64,000 nucleotides of DNA from Bacteroidales bacterium (GTDB lineage Bacteria > Bacteroidota > Bacteroidia > Bacteroidales > UBA3663): the NCBI GenBank assembly GCA_017548545.1, contig JAFYZW010000114.1:1-64000 (forward strand). Reading direction: 5' to 3'. A program made the translations under genes and the position numbers. The notes beneath the pieces were generated by a model. The model saw only the letters and a list, made by a program, of their open reading frames with translations, searched no databases and had not been told where the DNA came from. Shown one piece after another: positions 43,648 through 51,522 of this stretch (positions are counted from its first letter, which is position 1; each line of letters opens with the position of its first letter).

Positions 43648-46600
43648 TTAGAATGTCACGTTAAGACCCAGGGTGAAGGTGCGTGCACGCGGATAACTCA
43701 GGTAATCCATGCCGAGGGTTGACAAACCGTTGCTGGTGATGACCGAGCTGACTTCGGGATCGAGGCCGGAGTAACCGGTGATGACGAAGAGGTTCTGTGC
43801 CGAAAGGCTCAGGCGTGCATGGCTGATGTGCAAAGCCTTGACGTCGAAGTCATAGCCGAGGGTGAGGTTGTCGAGGCGCAGGAACGAGGCATCTTCAACG
43901 AAACGGGAAGAGAATGCCTTGGGCTCGCCGTAGGTGATGCCCGAATCGAGGGCCTCGCGCAGGATGTTGCGGCCCGGCAGGTTGCCCGTGTACATCAGGT
44001 TGTTGGCCGTACAGTTATAGACCTCGTTGCCGATGGTTCCACGCATGACGATGCCCATCGTCCAGTTCTTGTAGTGCAGGTTGGTCGTGATGCCGTACGA
44101 AAGGTCAGGCATGGCGCAGCCGATCTCGCCTACCCAGTCGCTGCCGTCAGCGTCCTTGCGATAGGTCTCCTTGCCATCGACGATGCCCAGGTACTCCTTG
44201 CCCCAGAAGGTGCCGATCGAGTAACCCTCCTTGATGCGCTGCGAGTAGGAGCCCGAGAGGCCCTGACCCTGGCAGGCAGCTGTGAGCACGTCGTCGCCCG
44301 TCCACTTGTCGTTCGAAAGGCTCGTCACCTCGTTGCTGTTGTGGCTCAGGTTGAGCGCGATGTCCCAGCGCCAGTCCTTTGTGCGCACGATGTCGGCGGC
44401 AATCTCCAGCTCGATACCCTTGTTCTCCACCGAACCCACGTTGGCGATCTGTCGGGTGATGAGCGAAGGAGCAGGCACATCGACACTGAGCAGCAGGTCG
44501 TCGGTCTTCTTGTAGTACCAGTCCAGGCTGCCACGGATGCGGCTGTCGAGGAAGCCGAAGTCCAGTCCGATGTTGTGCTGCGAGGTCTCCTCCCACTTCA
44601 GGTCGGGATTCGAATACTGTGCAGGCAGGATGATGGTGATCTTGCTGCCGCCGATCAGATAGCCGTTCGACGAGGCGGCAAGGGTGTTGAGCGACTGGTA
44701 GTTGCCTATCTCCTGGTTACCGGTGATGCCGAAGCTGTAGCGCAGCTTCAGGTCGTTCATGGCATCCCAGCCCCAGAACTGCTCCTGGCTGATGCGCCAC
44801 GAGGCGGCAGCCGATGGGAAGAGGCCCCACTTGTGGTCGGCGCCGAAACGGCTCGAACCGTCACGACGTACGGTAGCTGTGAGCAGGTAGCGGTTGTCGT
44901 AGTTGTAGTTCACACGTCCGTAGAACGAGATAAGCTTGTTGCTCTCCATGTAGCTCGTCGGAGCGTTGAAGCTCTTGGCAGCACCGATGTTGTAGTACTT
45001 GAACTCGTCCGAAAGGAAGCCCTGTGCCGAAACGAGACTACCGTTGTTCTTGAAGTACTGGTACGAATAACCGGCCATGGCATCGATGTTGTGTTTGTCG
45101 AACTTCTGGTTGTATTTCAAAATGAGGTCGAGGAGCTTGGTGTAGTCCTCCATCTTCTGCATCGAGGCATAGCCGTTAAGGCCAGCGCCGAAGAGGTTGT
45201 CCTTCGAAATATACGAGTTACGGCTCACGTTACTGTAGCTGTAGCCCAGGTTGGCATGGAAGGTGAGCGGACCCCAGAAGTTGTAGTCGGCCGAGAGGTT
45301 GCCGATGAACCTGCGCGTGGTACGCTTGTCCTGCACCTCTTCGAGGAACGACACGGGATTGACACGATAGGGGCGCACATCCACATAGTCGCCATCCTCG
45401 CCGAATACGGGCAGTGTCGGGTTGAACACGTAAGCCTCATAGAGGGCGCAGGTACCCATTTCCGAACCCACAGTACCCGAGATGGGAGCCTGGTTGGCAT
45501 GCTGCTCGTTGTAGCCCATGTTCAAATCCACCTTCAGGCGGTCGTCGATGGCAGTCTGGTTGATGTTCACACGTCCGTTGTAGCTCTCCAGACCCGAGTT
45601 CTTGATGATACCGTTCTGGTCGGTATAGCTCAGCGAAGCACGGTAGCTGGTACCCTTCGAGCTGTTCATCAGCGAAACATGATGGCTCTGTGTAAAGCCC
45701 ACGCGCAACAGCTCGTCCTGCCAGTCGGTATCGGTGCCACCATCCTGCAGCGTAATCTGATTAGCGGCATCCAGCGTCTTGTTAATCTCGCTGAAGGCGC
45801 GGCGATATTCGTCGGCATTCAGCACGTCGAGTTTCTTCGCATTGAAGCTCCAACCCAGGTTCACACCGTAGTTGAGCTGCTTGATGCCCTTGCGGCCCTG
45901 CTTGGTGGTGATGATGATGACGCCATTGGCACCACGCGAACCGTAGATGGCTGTAGCCGAAGCGTCCTTCAGGACGTTGATCGACTCGATATCGTCGGGA
46001 TCAATCATCGACAGCGGGTCAACGGCCTCCAGGTCGAAGGCATCGGTGCTTACCGACGACGAGATCTTCGTATGCTTGGCTCCCGCATTTGCATTGAGGG
46101 GCACACCATCGACCACATAGAGCGGGTCATTCGAAGCCGAGATCGATGTGCCGCCACGTACGCGGATGGCACTCGAACCGCCAGGTTTGCCTGAACTCAA
46201 CGTGATATCCACGCCCGAGAACTGGCCCTGCATCAGCTGCTGCGAAGTCAGGTTGCTGCCAGCCTTGAAGTTCTCCGAACTGATCGACTTCACCGCTCCG
46301 GTGAGGTCGCTCTTGCGCATGGTGCCGTAACCTACTACCACAACCTCCTCGAGGTCGGCAAGGTCATCCACCATCTTGATGCGGATGCTGTTCTTGGCAC
46401 CCAGCACGATGGTCTGAGTCTCGAAGCCCACGAACGAGGCCACAAGCTCCTTGCTGCCGTTGGGCACATTGAGCGTGAAGTTGCCGTCCATGTCGGTCAT
46501 CGTACCCAGTTGGGTGCCCTTCACAACAACATTGACACCAGCAAGGGGTTCCGACTGCGCGTCAGTCACCTTGCCCGTAATGGTGCGCGACTGTGCCAAC

Positions 46601-46671
46601 AACACCTGCCCCATCAGAAGCATGACGATGGTCAACGCACACCATTTCAAAAATAAATGGTACTGTTTCAT
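43648..46671 (-). CDS. SusC-type TonB-dependent transporter (pectin PUL)
   Basis: The product has 1007 aa: a signal peptide (to about Ala26), a carboxypeptidase-regulatory-like domain (about 28-102, ITGKVTDAQSEPLAGVNVVV), the TonB-box region VVVVGYGTMRKSDLTGAV (110-127), a plug and a barrel ending in FTLGLNVTF. No STN domain is present, consistent with control by an HTCS rather than an ECF sigma factor. It sits between the CE8 gene (66 bp upstream) and susD in one operon. Confidence 0.96.
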   Translation of the reverse strand: MKQYHLFLKWCALTIVMLLMGQVLLAQSRTITGKVTDAQSEPLAGVNVVVKGTQLGTMTDMDGNFTLNVPNGSKELVASFVGFETQTIVLGAKNSIRIKMVDDLADLEEVVVVGYGTMRKSDLTGAVKSISSENFKAGSNLTSQQLMQGQFSGVDITLSSGKPGGSSAIRVRGGTSISASNDPLYVVDGVPLNANAGAKHTKISSSVSTDAFDLEAVDPLSMIDPDDIESINVLKDASATAIYGSRGANGVIIITTKQGRKGIKQLNYGVNLGWSFNAKKLDVLNADEYRRAFSEINKTLDAANQITLQDGGTDTDWQDELLRVGFTQSHHVSLMNSSKGTSYRASLSYTDQNGIIKNSGLESYNGRVNINQTAIDDRLKVDLNMGYNEQHANQAPISGTVGSEMGTCALYEAYVFNPTLPVFGEDGDYVDVRPYRVNPVSFLEEVQDKRTTRRFIGNLSADYNFWGPLTFHANLGYSYSNVSRNSYISKDNLFGAGLNGYASMQKMEDYTKLLDLILKYNQKFDKHNIDAMAGYSYQYFKNNGSLVSAQGFLSDEFKYYNIGAAKSFNAPTSYMESNKLISFYGRVNYNYDNRYLLTATVRRDGSSRFGADHKWGLFPSAAASWRISQEQFWGWDAMNDLKLRYSFGITGNQEIGNYQSLNTLAASSNGYLIGGSKITIILPAQYSNPDLKWEETSQHNIGLDFGFLDSRIRGSLDWYYKKTDDLLLSVDVPAPSLITRQIANVGSVENKGIELEIAADIVRTKDWRWDIALNLSHNSNEVTSLSNDKWTGDDVLTAACQGQGLSGSYSQRIKEGYSIGTFWGKEYLGIVDGKETYRKDADGSDWVGEIGCAMPDLSYGITTNLHYKNWTMGIVMRGTIGNEVYNCTANNLMYTGNLPGRNILREALDSGITYGEPKAFSSRFVEDASFLRLDNLTLGYDFDVKALHISHARLSLSAQNLFVITGYSGLDPEVSSVITSNGLSTLGMDYLSYPRARTFTLGLNVTF

Positions 46672-46737
46672 TTCTTTTGATTTTTGGTTTGTTATAAGTA
46701 TAGTGTGTTTGTCAATTCACAATAATGTGCTCTCCAA

Positions 46738-47748
46738 TTATTGGGTCGAAACCAATAGTGGAGCCTCCGTCCCTGCAGGCATCCAGCCATCGCGACCCGC
46801 CAGAATCTGGAGCATGTCGTAGCCCGCCAGGCTGTCAAGCTGTCGGCTGAAGTAGGCACGACCTAGCGGATTCGCACCCGGACCTATGCTGTTGTATTCA
46901 GCATAGAGCACCGTCTCCTCGGGATGCTCCTTGTCCCACGGGTCCCAGCCCACCGGGGTGATGTGCTTGCCCAGTTCGCAGCGGACGAAGACAGCCTTCG
47001 CGTAGGGACGCCAGGGACGCGACAGATAGACCTCCGTGACACCCTCGTCAGCCGTCATCGAGCAGTCGTAGAACACGTAGCCGTACTTCTGTCCCTGTGG
47101 TGTAGATGGCGCAGTGAGGAAGCCGTTCTGCAAGCTGTGAATCTCGCAGTGATCGAAGACCGCAGTCGATTTGCCGAAGATGAAATCCACCGTTCCCTCC
47201 ACATAACAGCGGTCGAAGTAGATGCGGCAATCCTCGCCAAAAGTATATAAGGTATCCTGGAAGCCGAGGAAGCGGCAGTTGCGGAAGCAGCAACGGTCGC
47301 CGCTCACGAAGCAAGCCACGGCCTGCCCCACGGGCCCCGCAGTGTTCTGGAAGGTGATGTTCTCGGCATAGAAGTCGGGCGCATACAGGTAGATCGTAGC
47401 CGAGCCCGAGGTGGTGGTCTCCTCGCCGAAACGGTTGGGACGTTGTGCAAAGTCGTCGTAGGCAATCACGGCGCCCTCCTCGCCCACCAGCGTGATGTTG
47501 ATCTTGCATGGCGCCACGATTACCTTTTCCTTATAGGTGCCCTTCTTGACCAGGATGGACGTGCGGTTGGTTTTACGGAAAGCAGGTACGGCATCGATGG
47601 CAGCCTGGATGGTGGTGAAATCACCCGTACCATCGGCAGCAACCACGATGTCGTACCCATCGGCAGCGTCCGTGTCGCATGACGAAACAGCAGCCTGGAT
47701 GACAAGTGCTGTGCAAAAAATAGCTATCAGTGTGCTGAGGATTCGCAT
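46738..47748 (-). CDS. CE8 pectin methylesterase
   Basis: The product has 336 aa from the ATG at 47748; the upstream codons lie in a repeat tract. The signal peptide may be of lipoprotein type (AVSSC, Cys24). The right-handed beta-helix motifs of pectinesterases are all present: GTYKEKV (70-76), Gln142 in GQAVACF, Asp165 in GFQDTLYT, Asp188 in VDFIFGKS and Arg244 in LSRPWRPY. It hydrolyses methyl esters of homogalacturonan so that lyases or hydrolases can act. It is the first gene of the operon; no pectate lyase is encoded nearby, so depolymerisation must be supplied elsewhere. Confidence 0.95.
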   Translation of the reverse strand: MRILSTLIAIFCTALVIQAAVSSCDTDAADGYDIVVAADGTGDFTTIQAAIDAVPAFRKTNRTSILVKKGTYKEKVIVAPCKINITLVGEEGAVIAYDDFAQRPNRFGEETTTSGSATIYLYAPDFYAENITFQNTAGPVGQAVACFVSGDRCCFRNCRFLGFQDTLYTFGEDCRIYFDRCYVEGTVDFIFGKSTAVFDHCEIHSLQNGFLTAPSTPQGQKYGYVFYDCSMTADEGVTEVYLSRPWRPYAKAVFVRCELGKHITPVGWDPWDKEHPEETVLYAEYNSIGPGANPLGRAYFSRQLDSLAGYDMLQILAGRDGWMPAGTEAPLLVSTQ

Positions 47749-47749
47749 G

Positions 47750-47800
47750 GGTGTGTTTGAGTGTGGTTTGAGTGTGTTTGAGGGGTTTGAGGAGTGTCTC
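47750..47800 (-). repeat. CTCAAAC tract in the 5' UTR of the pectin operon
   Basis: Read on the - strand, imperfect CTCAAACCCC / CTCAAACACA copies run up to 2 bp before the CE8 ATG. The orientation is inverted relative to the tract at the operon's 3' end. Confidence 0.75.
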
Positions 47801-47811
47801 AAAATCCGCTG

Positions 47812-47905
47812 CAAAGGAACGGAATATCTGCATGTCACAGGGGCAAAAACAGACAAAATAAGGGTAAAAACGCATTTTTACCAATATTTTACGCATTTTT
47901 ACCCT
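47812..47905 (-). promoter_or_regulatory. promoter/operator region of the pectin operon (P1)
   Basis: A -7-like box TTCCTTTG (- strand, 47819-47812) lies 64 nt before the CE8 ATG; there is no TTTG at normal spacing, as expected for an activated promoter. Upstream, on the + strand, GGGGCAAAAAC (47840-47850) and AGGGTAAAAAC (47861-47871) are direct repeats 21 bp apart. They are followed by two inverted copies, GCATTTTTACC (47872-47882, and 47893-47903 extended to CCC). AraC-type proteins often bind half-sites 21 bp apart, so this is a candidate HTCS binding site. The same pattern recurs at 48111-48142. Confidence 0.5.
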
Positions 47906-47911
47906 CAAATA

Positions 47912-48043
47912 GCTTCAACCCCGACACGTCACCTTCCTGAAAAAACTTGGACCGGCCGTAGCTTCTCGCCACTGCCGGTCCGTACTGAGTAGGTGCTGTT
48001 TATTTGCTAAAACAAGTGATATTTTATACTACACATACCTAAT
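47912..48043 (+). repeat. repeat B: relic of an HTCS 3' end and its downstream region
   Basis: Codons for FNPDTSPS followed by TGA (instead of TAA in repeat A) and about 105 bp of downstream sequence match 40680-40812. No HTCS gene precedes them; homology begins abruptly at 47912. Confidence 0.8.
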
Positions 48044-48082
48044 TACAAAACTAATGTGTGTTTGAGGGGTTAAAAACCGCGG

Positions 48083-48160
48083 CAAAGGTAGGTATTATCT
48101 GGATTAATTAGGGGTAAAAACAGATAAAAAAAGGGTAATAATGCGTTTTACCCCTTTATT
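48083..48160 (-). promoter_or_regulatory. orphan promoter/operator copy (P2)
   Basis: A diverged copy of P1 without a gene: TACCTTTG (- strand, 48090-48083), GGGGTAAAAAC (48111-48121) and AGGGTAATAAT (48132-48142), again 21 bp apart, then TTTTACCCC. Reading away from it on the - strand leads through a short TTTGAGGGG remnant into repeat B. No start codon with an ORF follows. Confidence 0.5.
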
Positions 48161-48264
48161 TCACATATTTTCCCACAATAGCTCCATATTTAGTGGTGAA
48201 AATCCCTTATTGCAAATGACAAAATGACAAAATGAGAAAGTGAGAAAGTGATTTTTTTGCGAAA

Positions 48265-48308
48265 AAGAGTGACATCCCGATTGGTGTGTCACTCTTCTTT
48301 ATTTTTTT
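48265..48308. terminator. hairpin terminator without obvious gene
   Basis: AAGAGTGACA...TGTCACTCTT (10-bp stem, 12-nt loop) is followed on the + strand by CTTTATTTTTTT and preceded by an A-rich run, so it could act in both directions. Confidence 0.6.
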
Positions 48309-48309
48309 C

Positions 48310-48405
48310 CCTGATGTAGTCCCGAAGGGGCGAAAGTGTAACACCCGGTTGGGAATCGACCAACAGACGGGAGCCCCGAAAGGGTGATGATAAGTTTGGA
48401 AGTGA
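48310..48405. repeat. probable extragenic repetitive element
   Basis: The stretch with CCGAAGGGGCGAAAGTGTAA, CACCCGGTTGGGAATCGACC and GCCCCGAAAGGGTGATGA contains several short inverted repeats (CCGAAGGGGC / GCCCCGAAAGG). It is unlike coding sequence, and I judge it an extragenic repeat by its composition only. The 48406-48570 stretch that follows shows no gene; CTTGCAAG and ACTGTCATTGGACAGT are short palindromes in it. Confidence 0.35.
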
Positions 48406-48571
48406 CTGCGGAAAGCTTGCTTTCAGATGCCACTTGCAAGCTTAACATCAGAACTGTCATTGGACAGTTCCCTCTTCTTAAATCCATTTTTCATCCTTTG
48501 GAGAAAAATCATCTTAAATCTATTCTCGCCTTTCTCATAATACTATTTGAGAATTTGTAGCCGAAAACGCA

Positions 48572-48728
48572 GCAAGCATTCTGTCGCGCGTCACGATGCT
48601 CTATCAAATCGAAGAAAGCACTCTGTCGCGCGTCACGATGCTCTATCCAACCGAGCAAGCATTCTGTCGCGCGTCATAGTGCTCTATCAATTTGAGCAAG
48701 CACTCTGTCGCGCGTCAGAGTGCTATAA
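48572..48728. repeat. tandem array 1: four 41-42-bp palindromic units
   Basis: Units start at 48572, 48614, 48655 and 48696. Each holds AGCA(T/C)TCTG-TCGCGCGT-CA...(A/G)TGCT followed by CTATC-A/T-rich sequence. In the last unit the dyad is perfect: AGCACTCTG (48699-48707) pairs with CAGAGTGCT (48716-48724) around TCGCGCGT. The changing period (42, 41, 41) breaks any reading frame, so it is not coding. Confidence 0.85.
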
Positions 48729-48812
48729 GACGTAGAAGATAGATAGTTTGTAATGGCAAGTGTCTTTCCACCGAAGGATAATCACCAGTCCTAAATGAAG
48801 AAAATCATTTTC

Positions 48813-49197
48813 CAATCGCCGCATGTCCCCCAACGAACGTAAGAGGACATTATTCTTTAGAACCATATCCTCCAGCGGACGTTAGGGGACATTCTACAAT
48901 CGGAGCATATCCTTCAGCGGACGTTAGGGGACATCCCACAATCGGAGTATATCCTTCCACGTACGTTAGAAGACATCCCACAATCGGAGCATGTCCTTCA
49001 GCGTACGTTAGAAGACATCCCACAATCGGAGCATGTCCTTCAGCGTACGTTAGAAGACATCCCACAATCGGAGCATGTCCTTCAGCGTACGTTGGGGGAC
49101 ATCCCACAATCGGAGCATATCCTTCAGCGTACGTTAGCGGACATACAACAATCGAGGCATATCCTCCAGCGACCATTGGGGGACATGCCTCGATCGG
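48813..49197. repeat. tandem array 2: about nine 42-bp units
   Basis: Units beginning CAATCGG start at 48813, about 48855, then 48897, 48939, 48981, 49023, 49065, 49107, 49149 and a partial one at 49191; the period is exactly 42 bp. The core is GAGCATGTCCTTCAGCGTAC followed by GTTAGAAGACATCCCA; the central units are nearly identical and the edges diverge. GACAT...ATGTC in each unit can pair. Because 42 is a multiple of 3, the - strand has an open frame of 14-residue repeats (TYAEGHAPIVGCLL), probably by chance. 49198-49382 holds no recognisable gene. Confidence 0.88.
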
Positions 49198-49382
49198 TAA
49201 TAGGGAATCGGATTTGCCGAGCAAATTATAGTTTATGGAAATTCGCGGTTATTCATGTTTCCTCTTCAATATCCGCAGCGTCGAAACACCTCTTGCAGCG
49301 CAGCAATGCGCAGAACGTACCCTAACCCCACGGCGAGCAATCTCAAATTGTGAGACCTCCGCTCAAAGTCGGGCAAGCCCTA

Positions 49383-51321
49383 ATCGAGTAGGAGGTAAAC
49401 GCTAATCGTAGGCGTTTATCTCCTACTTTCACGTTTACCGACCTCTCACACCACCGCACGTGCCGTTCGGCATACGGCGGTTCCTTATTATTGCACGCGG
49501 ACTATTAAACGATGATAGTCCATTAAGCATGGCCAGCCTTGCTTTTGAAGAGCCTCTTTGCCTATGGCACGGTCCAGTATTCCACTGCCCGCGACCCTCC
49601 AATAGCCTTTGCTGCTGTTTCCCCATTCATAGGCTTGCCATTCCGCTATGCCGCACTTGATTAGGTTCCTGATTCTCGTGCGGCATTTCTTCCAGGCCTT
49701 CCATATGCACATGCGATAACGGCGGCGTAGCCATTTGTCAATCTCTTTCAGCCGTTTCTGCATGTCTGCCAGCTGAAAGTAGGTTATCCATCCGCGTATA
49801 ATCTGGTGCATCTTCTCCTTGCGGATCTGATACCCCATTCCATTGCTGCGCATGGTGGCCTCCTTCAGCTTCTTCTTCAGTTTCGCGTATGTCTTGGAAT
49901 GGACGGTCAATCGGCACTCCCCTCGCATGATGCGGAAGGAATAGCCGAGGTATTTCATCCCAATGATACTCCCCACTTCGGTCTTTTCGCGATTGACTTT
50001 CAGATGTAGTCTCCTTTCGATAAAGTCCGTAATGGTGCTACTGACGCGTTGGGCCGCACGTTCGCTCTTGCAGAAGATGATGCTGTCGTCCGCATAGCGG
50101 ACAAAGCGCAGACCTCTCCGTTCGAGTTCCTTGTCAAGCTCGTTCAACATGATATTGCTGAGCAATGGACTCAAGGGACCACCTTGCGGTGTGCCCTCCT
50201 CCGTCGGCTGCAATACTCCGTGTACCATAACGCCACTGCGGAGATACTTGTGTATCAGCGACACTACACGTCCGTCCCTGATTGTACGGCCGAGCACCTC
50301 TATCAGTTTGCTTTGATTCACGGTGTCGAAGAAGCGTTCCAGGTCGATGCCCACGGCATACCTGTAGCCTTCGGTTACGTTCTTCCTTGCTTCACGCAGG
50401 GCATCGTGTGCTCCTCGCTTGGGGCGGAAGCCATAACTCGTCCGACTGAATCTCGGCTCGTAGATTCCTGAGAGGACTTGGCTGATTGCCTGCTGCACCA
50501 TACGGTCTATGACCGTGGGGATGCCGAGCTGACGTTTCTTGCCGTTATCCTTCGGGATTTCTACGCGCCTTACTGGATTGGGGACATACGTCCCTTCCAT
50601 GAGGGATTGTCTCAGGTCTTCGATATGGGATTGACACCAGGTGTATAGTTCCTTGACATCCATGCCATCGACCCCTCCCTTGCCTTTGTTGCCGACTACT
50701 TGCTTGTAGGCGGCCCTGAGGTTGGCAATGTCGATTATCCGCTCCATGAGGCCTTGTCCCTCAAAGTGCATTTCCACAAGTCCCCCTTCGACTATCTCCA
50801 TGTAGGTCTGCGCTCCCACGTACCCTTCGGATGCCGTCCTGTCTCTTTGTGGGAAGCCATGCGCATTCGCGGATGTATTCTGCATTCTATCCTTCATAGA
50901 GTAATCTTTTGTCGGTAAACTTGTTTCAATAAGGTTCGGCCCTTCCCCTCTTTCCGGGTACTATGGCCTCTGCTGACTTCTCACGGCAAGCGTTACTCCA
51001 AGGCTCCGAGTGTCGTGCGACTTGTCGGTCTGCCCCGTCCGTGAGACCTCCCCAGTTAAGAACATATTCTTTCCATCTCATCTCCGCATGATTTACCTTT
51101 GCAAATTCCGGATAACTATCGGGCTTTGTCTTCTTGTGCAGACTCACCGCACTTGCACCGGCCTTATATCATGTTCTTGTTCATCAGAGCAGATGTTTGC
51201 CGCCGACTTCCTTCAGATTCCGCGTCGCCACGGACACCCTTGCCTTTGGCTGTAGCCTTCCCGTTATCAGGGCGGCTTCGGGACTTGCACCCGTTAGAAT
51301 ATGCCCATGCTGGGCGAACAC
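49383..51321 (-). mobile_element. group II intron with maturase ORF
   Basis: On the - strand the element begins with GTGTTCGCCCAGCATGGGC (51321 downward), followed by the domain-I-like GGGTGCAAGTCCCG and the segment CAAGGGTGTCCGTGGCGACG...GAATCTGAAGGAAG. The reverse-transcriptase ORF occupies domain IV. A domain-V-like hairpin (about 49483-49451, ACCGCCGTATGCCGAACGGC...GCGGTGG) and a domain-VI-like hairpin with an unpaired A (about 49427-49388, GTAGGAGATAAACGC...GCGTTTACCTCCTAC) follow, and the intron ends near 49382-49384. The 5' junction lies directly behind a terminator-like stem-loop. Boundaries are by consensus, plus or minus a few bases. Confidence 0.85.
49488..50897 (-). CDS. ltrA: group II intron reverse transcriptase/maturase
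   Basis: The product has 469 aa. RT motifs run from about residue 100 (RRVEIPKDNGKKRQLGIPTV) through GFRPKRGAHDAL and GIDLERFFDTVN to the catalytic RYADD (Tyr268-Asp271 core), followed by the thumb and the maturase (X) domain (about 350-430, MRSNGMGYQIRKEKMHQIIRGWITYFQLADM). No HNH endonuclease domain follows; the protein ends shortly after the maturase region. It promotes splicing and reverse transcription of the intron that carries it. The frame is intact, so the intron may be active. Confidence 0.95.
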   Translation of the reverse strand: MKDRMQNTSANAHGFPQRDRTASEGYVGAQTYMEIVEGGLVEMHFEGQGLMERIIDIANLRAAYKQVVGNKGKGGVDGMDVKELYTWCQSHIEDLRQSLMEGTYVPNPVRRVEIPKDNGKKRQLGIPTVIDRMVQQAISQVLSGIYEPRFSRTSYGFRPKRGAHDALREARKNVTEGYRYAVGIDLERFFDTVNQSKLIEVLGRTIRDGRVVSLIHKYLRSGVMVHGVLQPTEEGTPQGGPLSPLLSNIMLNELDKELERRGLRFVRYADDSIIFCKSERAAQRVSSTITDFIERRLHLKVNREKTEVGSIIGMKYLGYSFRIMRGECRLTVHSKTYAKLKKKLKEATMRSNGMGYQIRKEKMHQIIRGWITYFQLADMQKRLKEIDKWLRRRYRMCIWKAWKKCRTRIRNLIKCGIAEWQAYEWGNSSKGYWRVAGSGILDRAIGKEALQKQGWPCLMDYHRLIVRVQ

Positions 51322-51324
51322 AAA

Positions 51325-51372
51325 ATGCGGAAACGCGCCACAAAGTTGGACGCGTTTCTGCATTGTTTTTTT
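51325..51372. terminator. terminator-like hairpin at the intron 5' junction
   Basis: ATGCGGAAACGCGCC (51325-51339) pairs with GGACGCGTTTCTGCAT (51348-51363). On the + strand nine T follow (51365-51373 region). On the - strand the hairpin is followed by TTTT and then the intron. It would be the terminator of the SUKH gene. Confidence 0.7.
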
Positions 51373-51397
51373 TTACATGTCTGCTAGTGGCATCATT

Positions 51398-51466
51398 GAG
51401 GATGAAAGGGCTGACGTATTCCATGCTTTGATGTGAGAAATGGTCAAGTTATTTCAGGGGAAGACA
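51398..51466. repeat. short interspersed repeat, copy 1
   Basis: About 70 bp with GATGAAAGGGCTGACG, ATGCTTTGATGT and GAAATGGTCAAGT match 63521-63587 at roughly 80 percent. Both copies lie directly downstream of small - strand genes (the SUKH gene and the 120-aa membrane protein). Confidence 0.65.
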
Positions 51467-51522
51467 CCTCCTCTTAAGGTCGATTCGTCTGGATCTATGC
51501 TTTCTCTCATCATCACAGAGCC

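Noticed and set aside
43819-46194. 791-codon open frame on the + strand
   Set aside because: It lies wholly antisense to the susC gene at 43648-46671, has no promoter or signal peptide, and its sequence is low-complexity Val/Ala/Gly-rich, a typical shadow of biased codon use.
40859-47800. Invertible SusCD shufflon
   Set aside because: The flanking inverted sequences are short, simple repeats; there is no invertase or tyrosine recombinase gene and no alternative SusC/D fragments.
48547-48735. 62-aa ORF across tandem array 1
   Set aside because: The unit length changes from 42 to 41 bp, so the frame shifts within the array; not a conserved coding pattern.
48813-49197. CRISPR array
   Set aside because: The whole 42-bp unit is conserved; there are no variable spacers and no cas genes nearby.
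48850-49224. 124-aa repeat protein on the - strand
   Set aside because: Open only because the repeat unit is a multiple of three; no start signal, and nonsynonymous changes are as frequent as silent ones among units. Kept as a repeat, not a gene.
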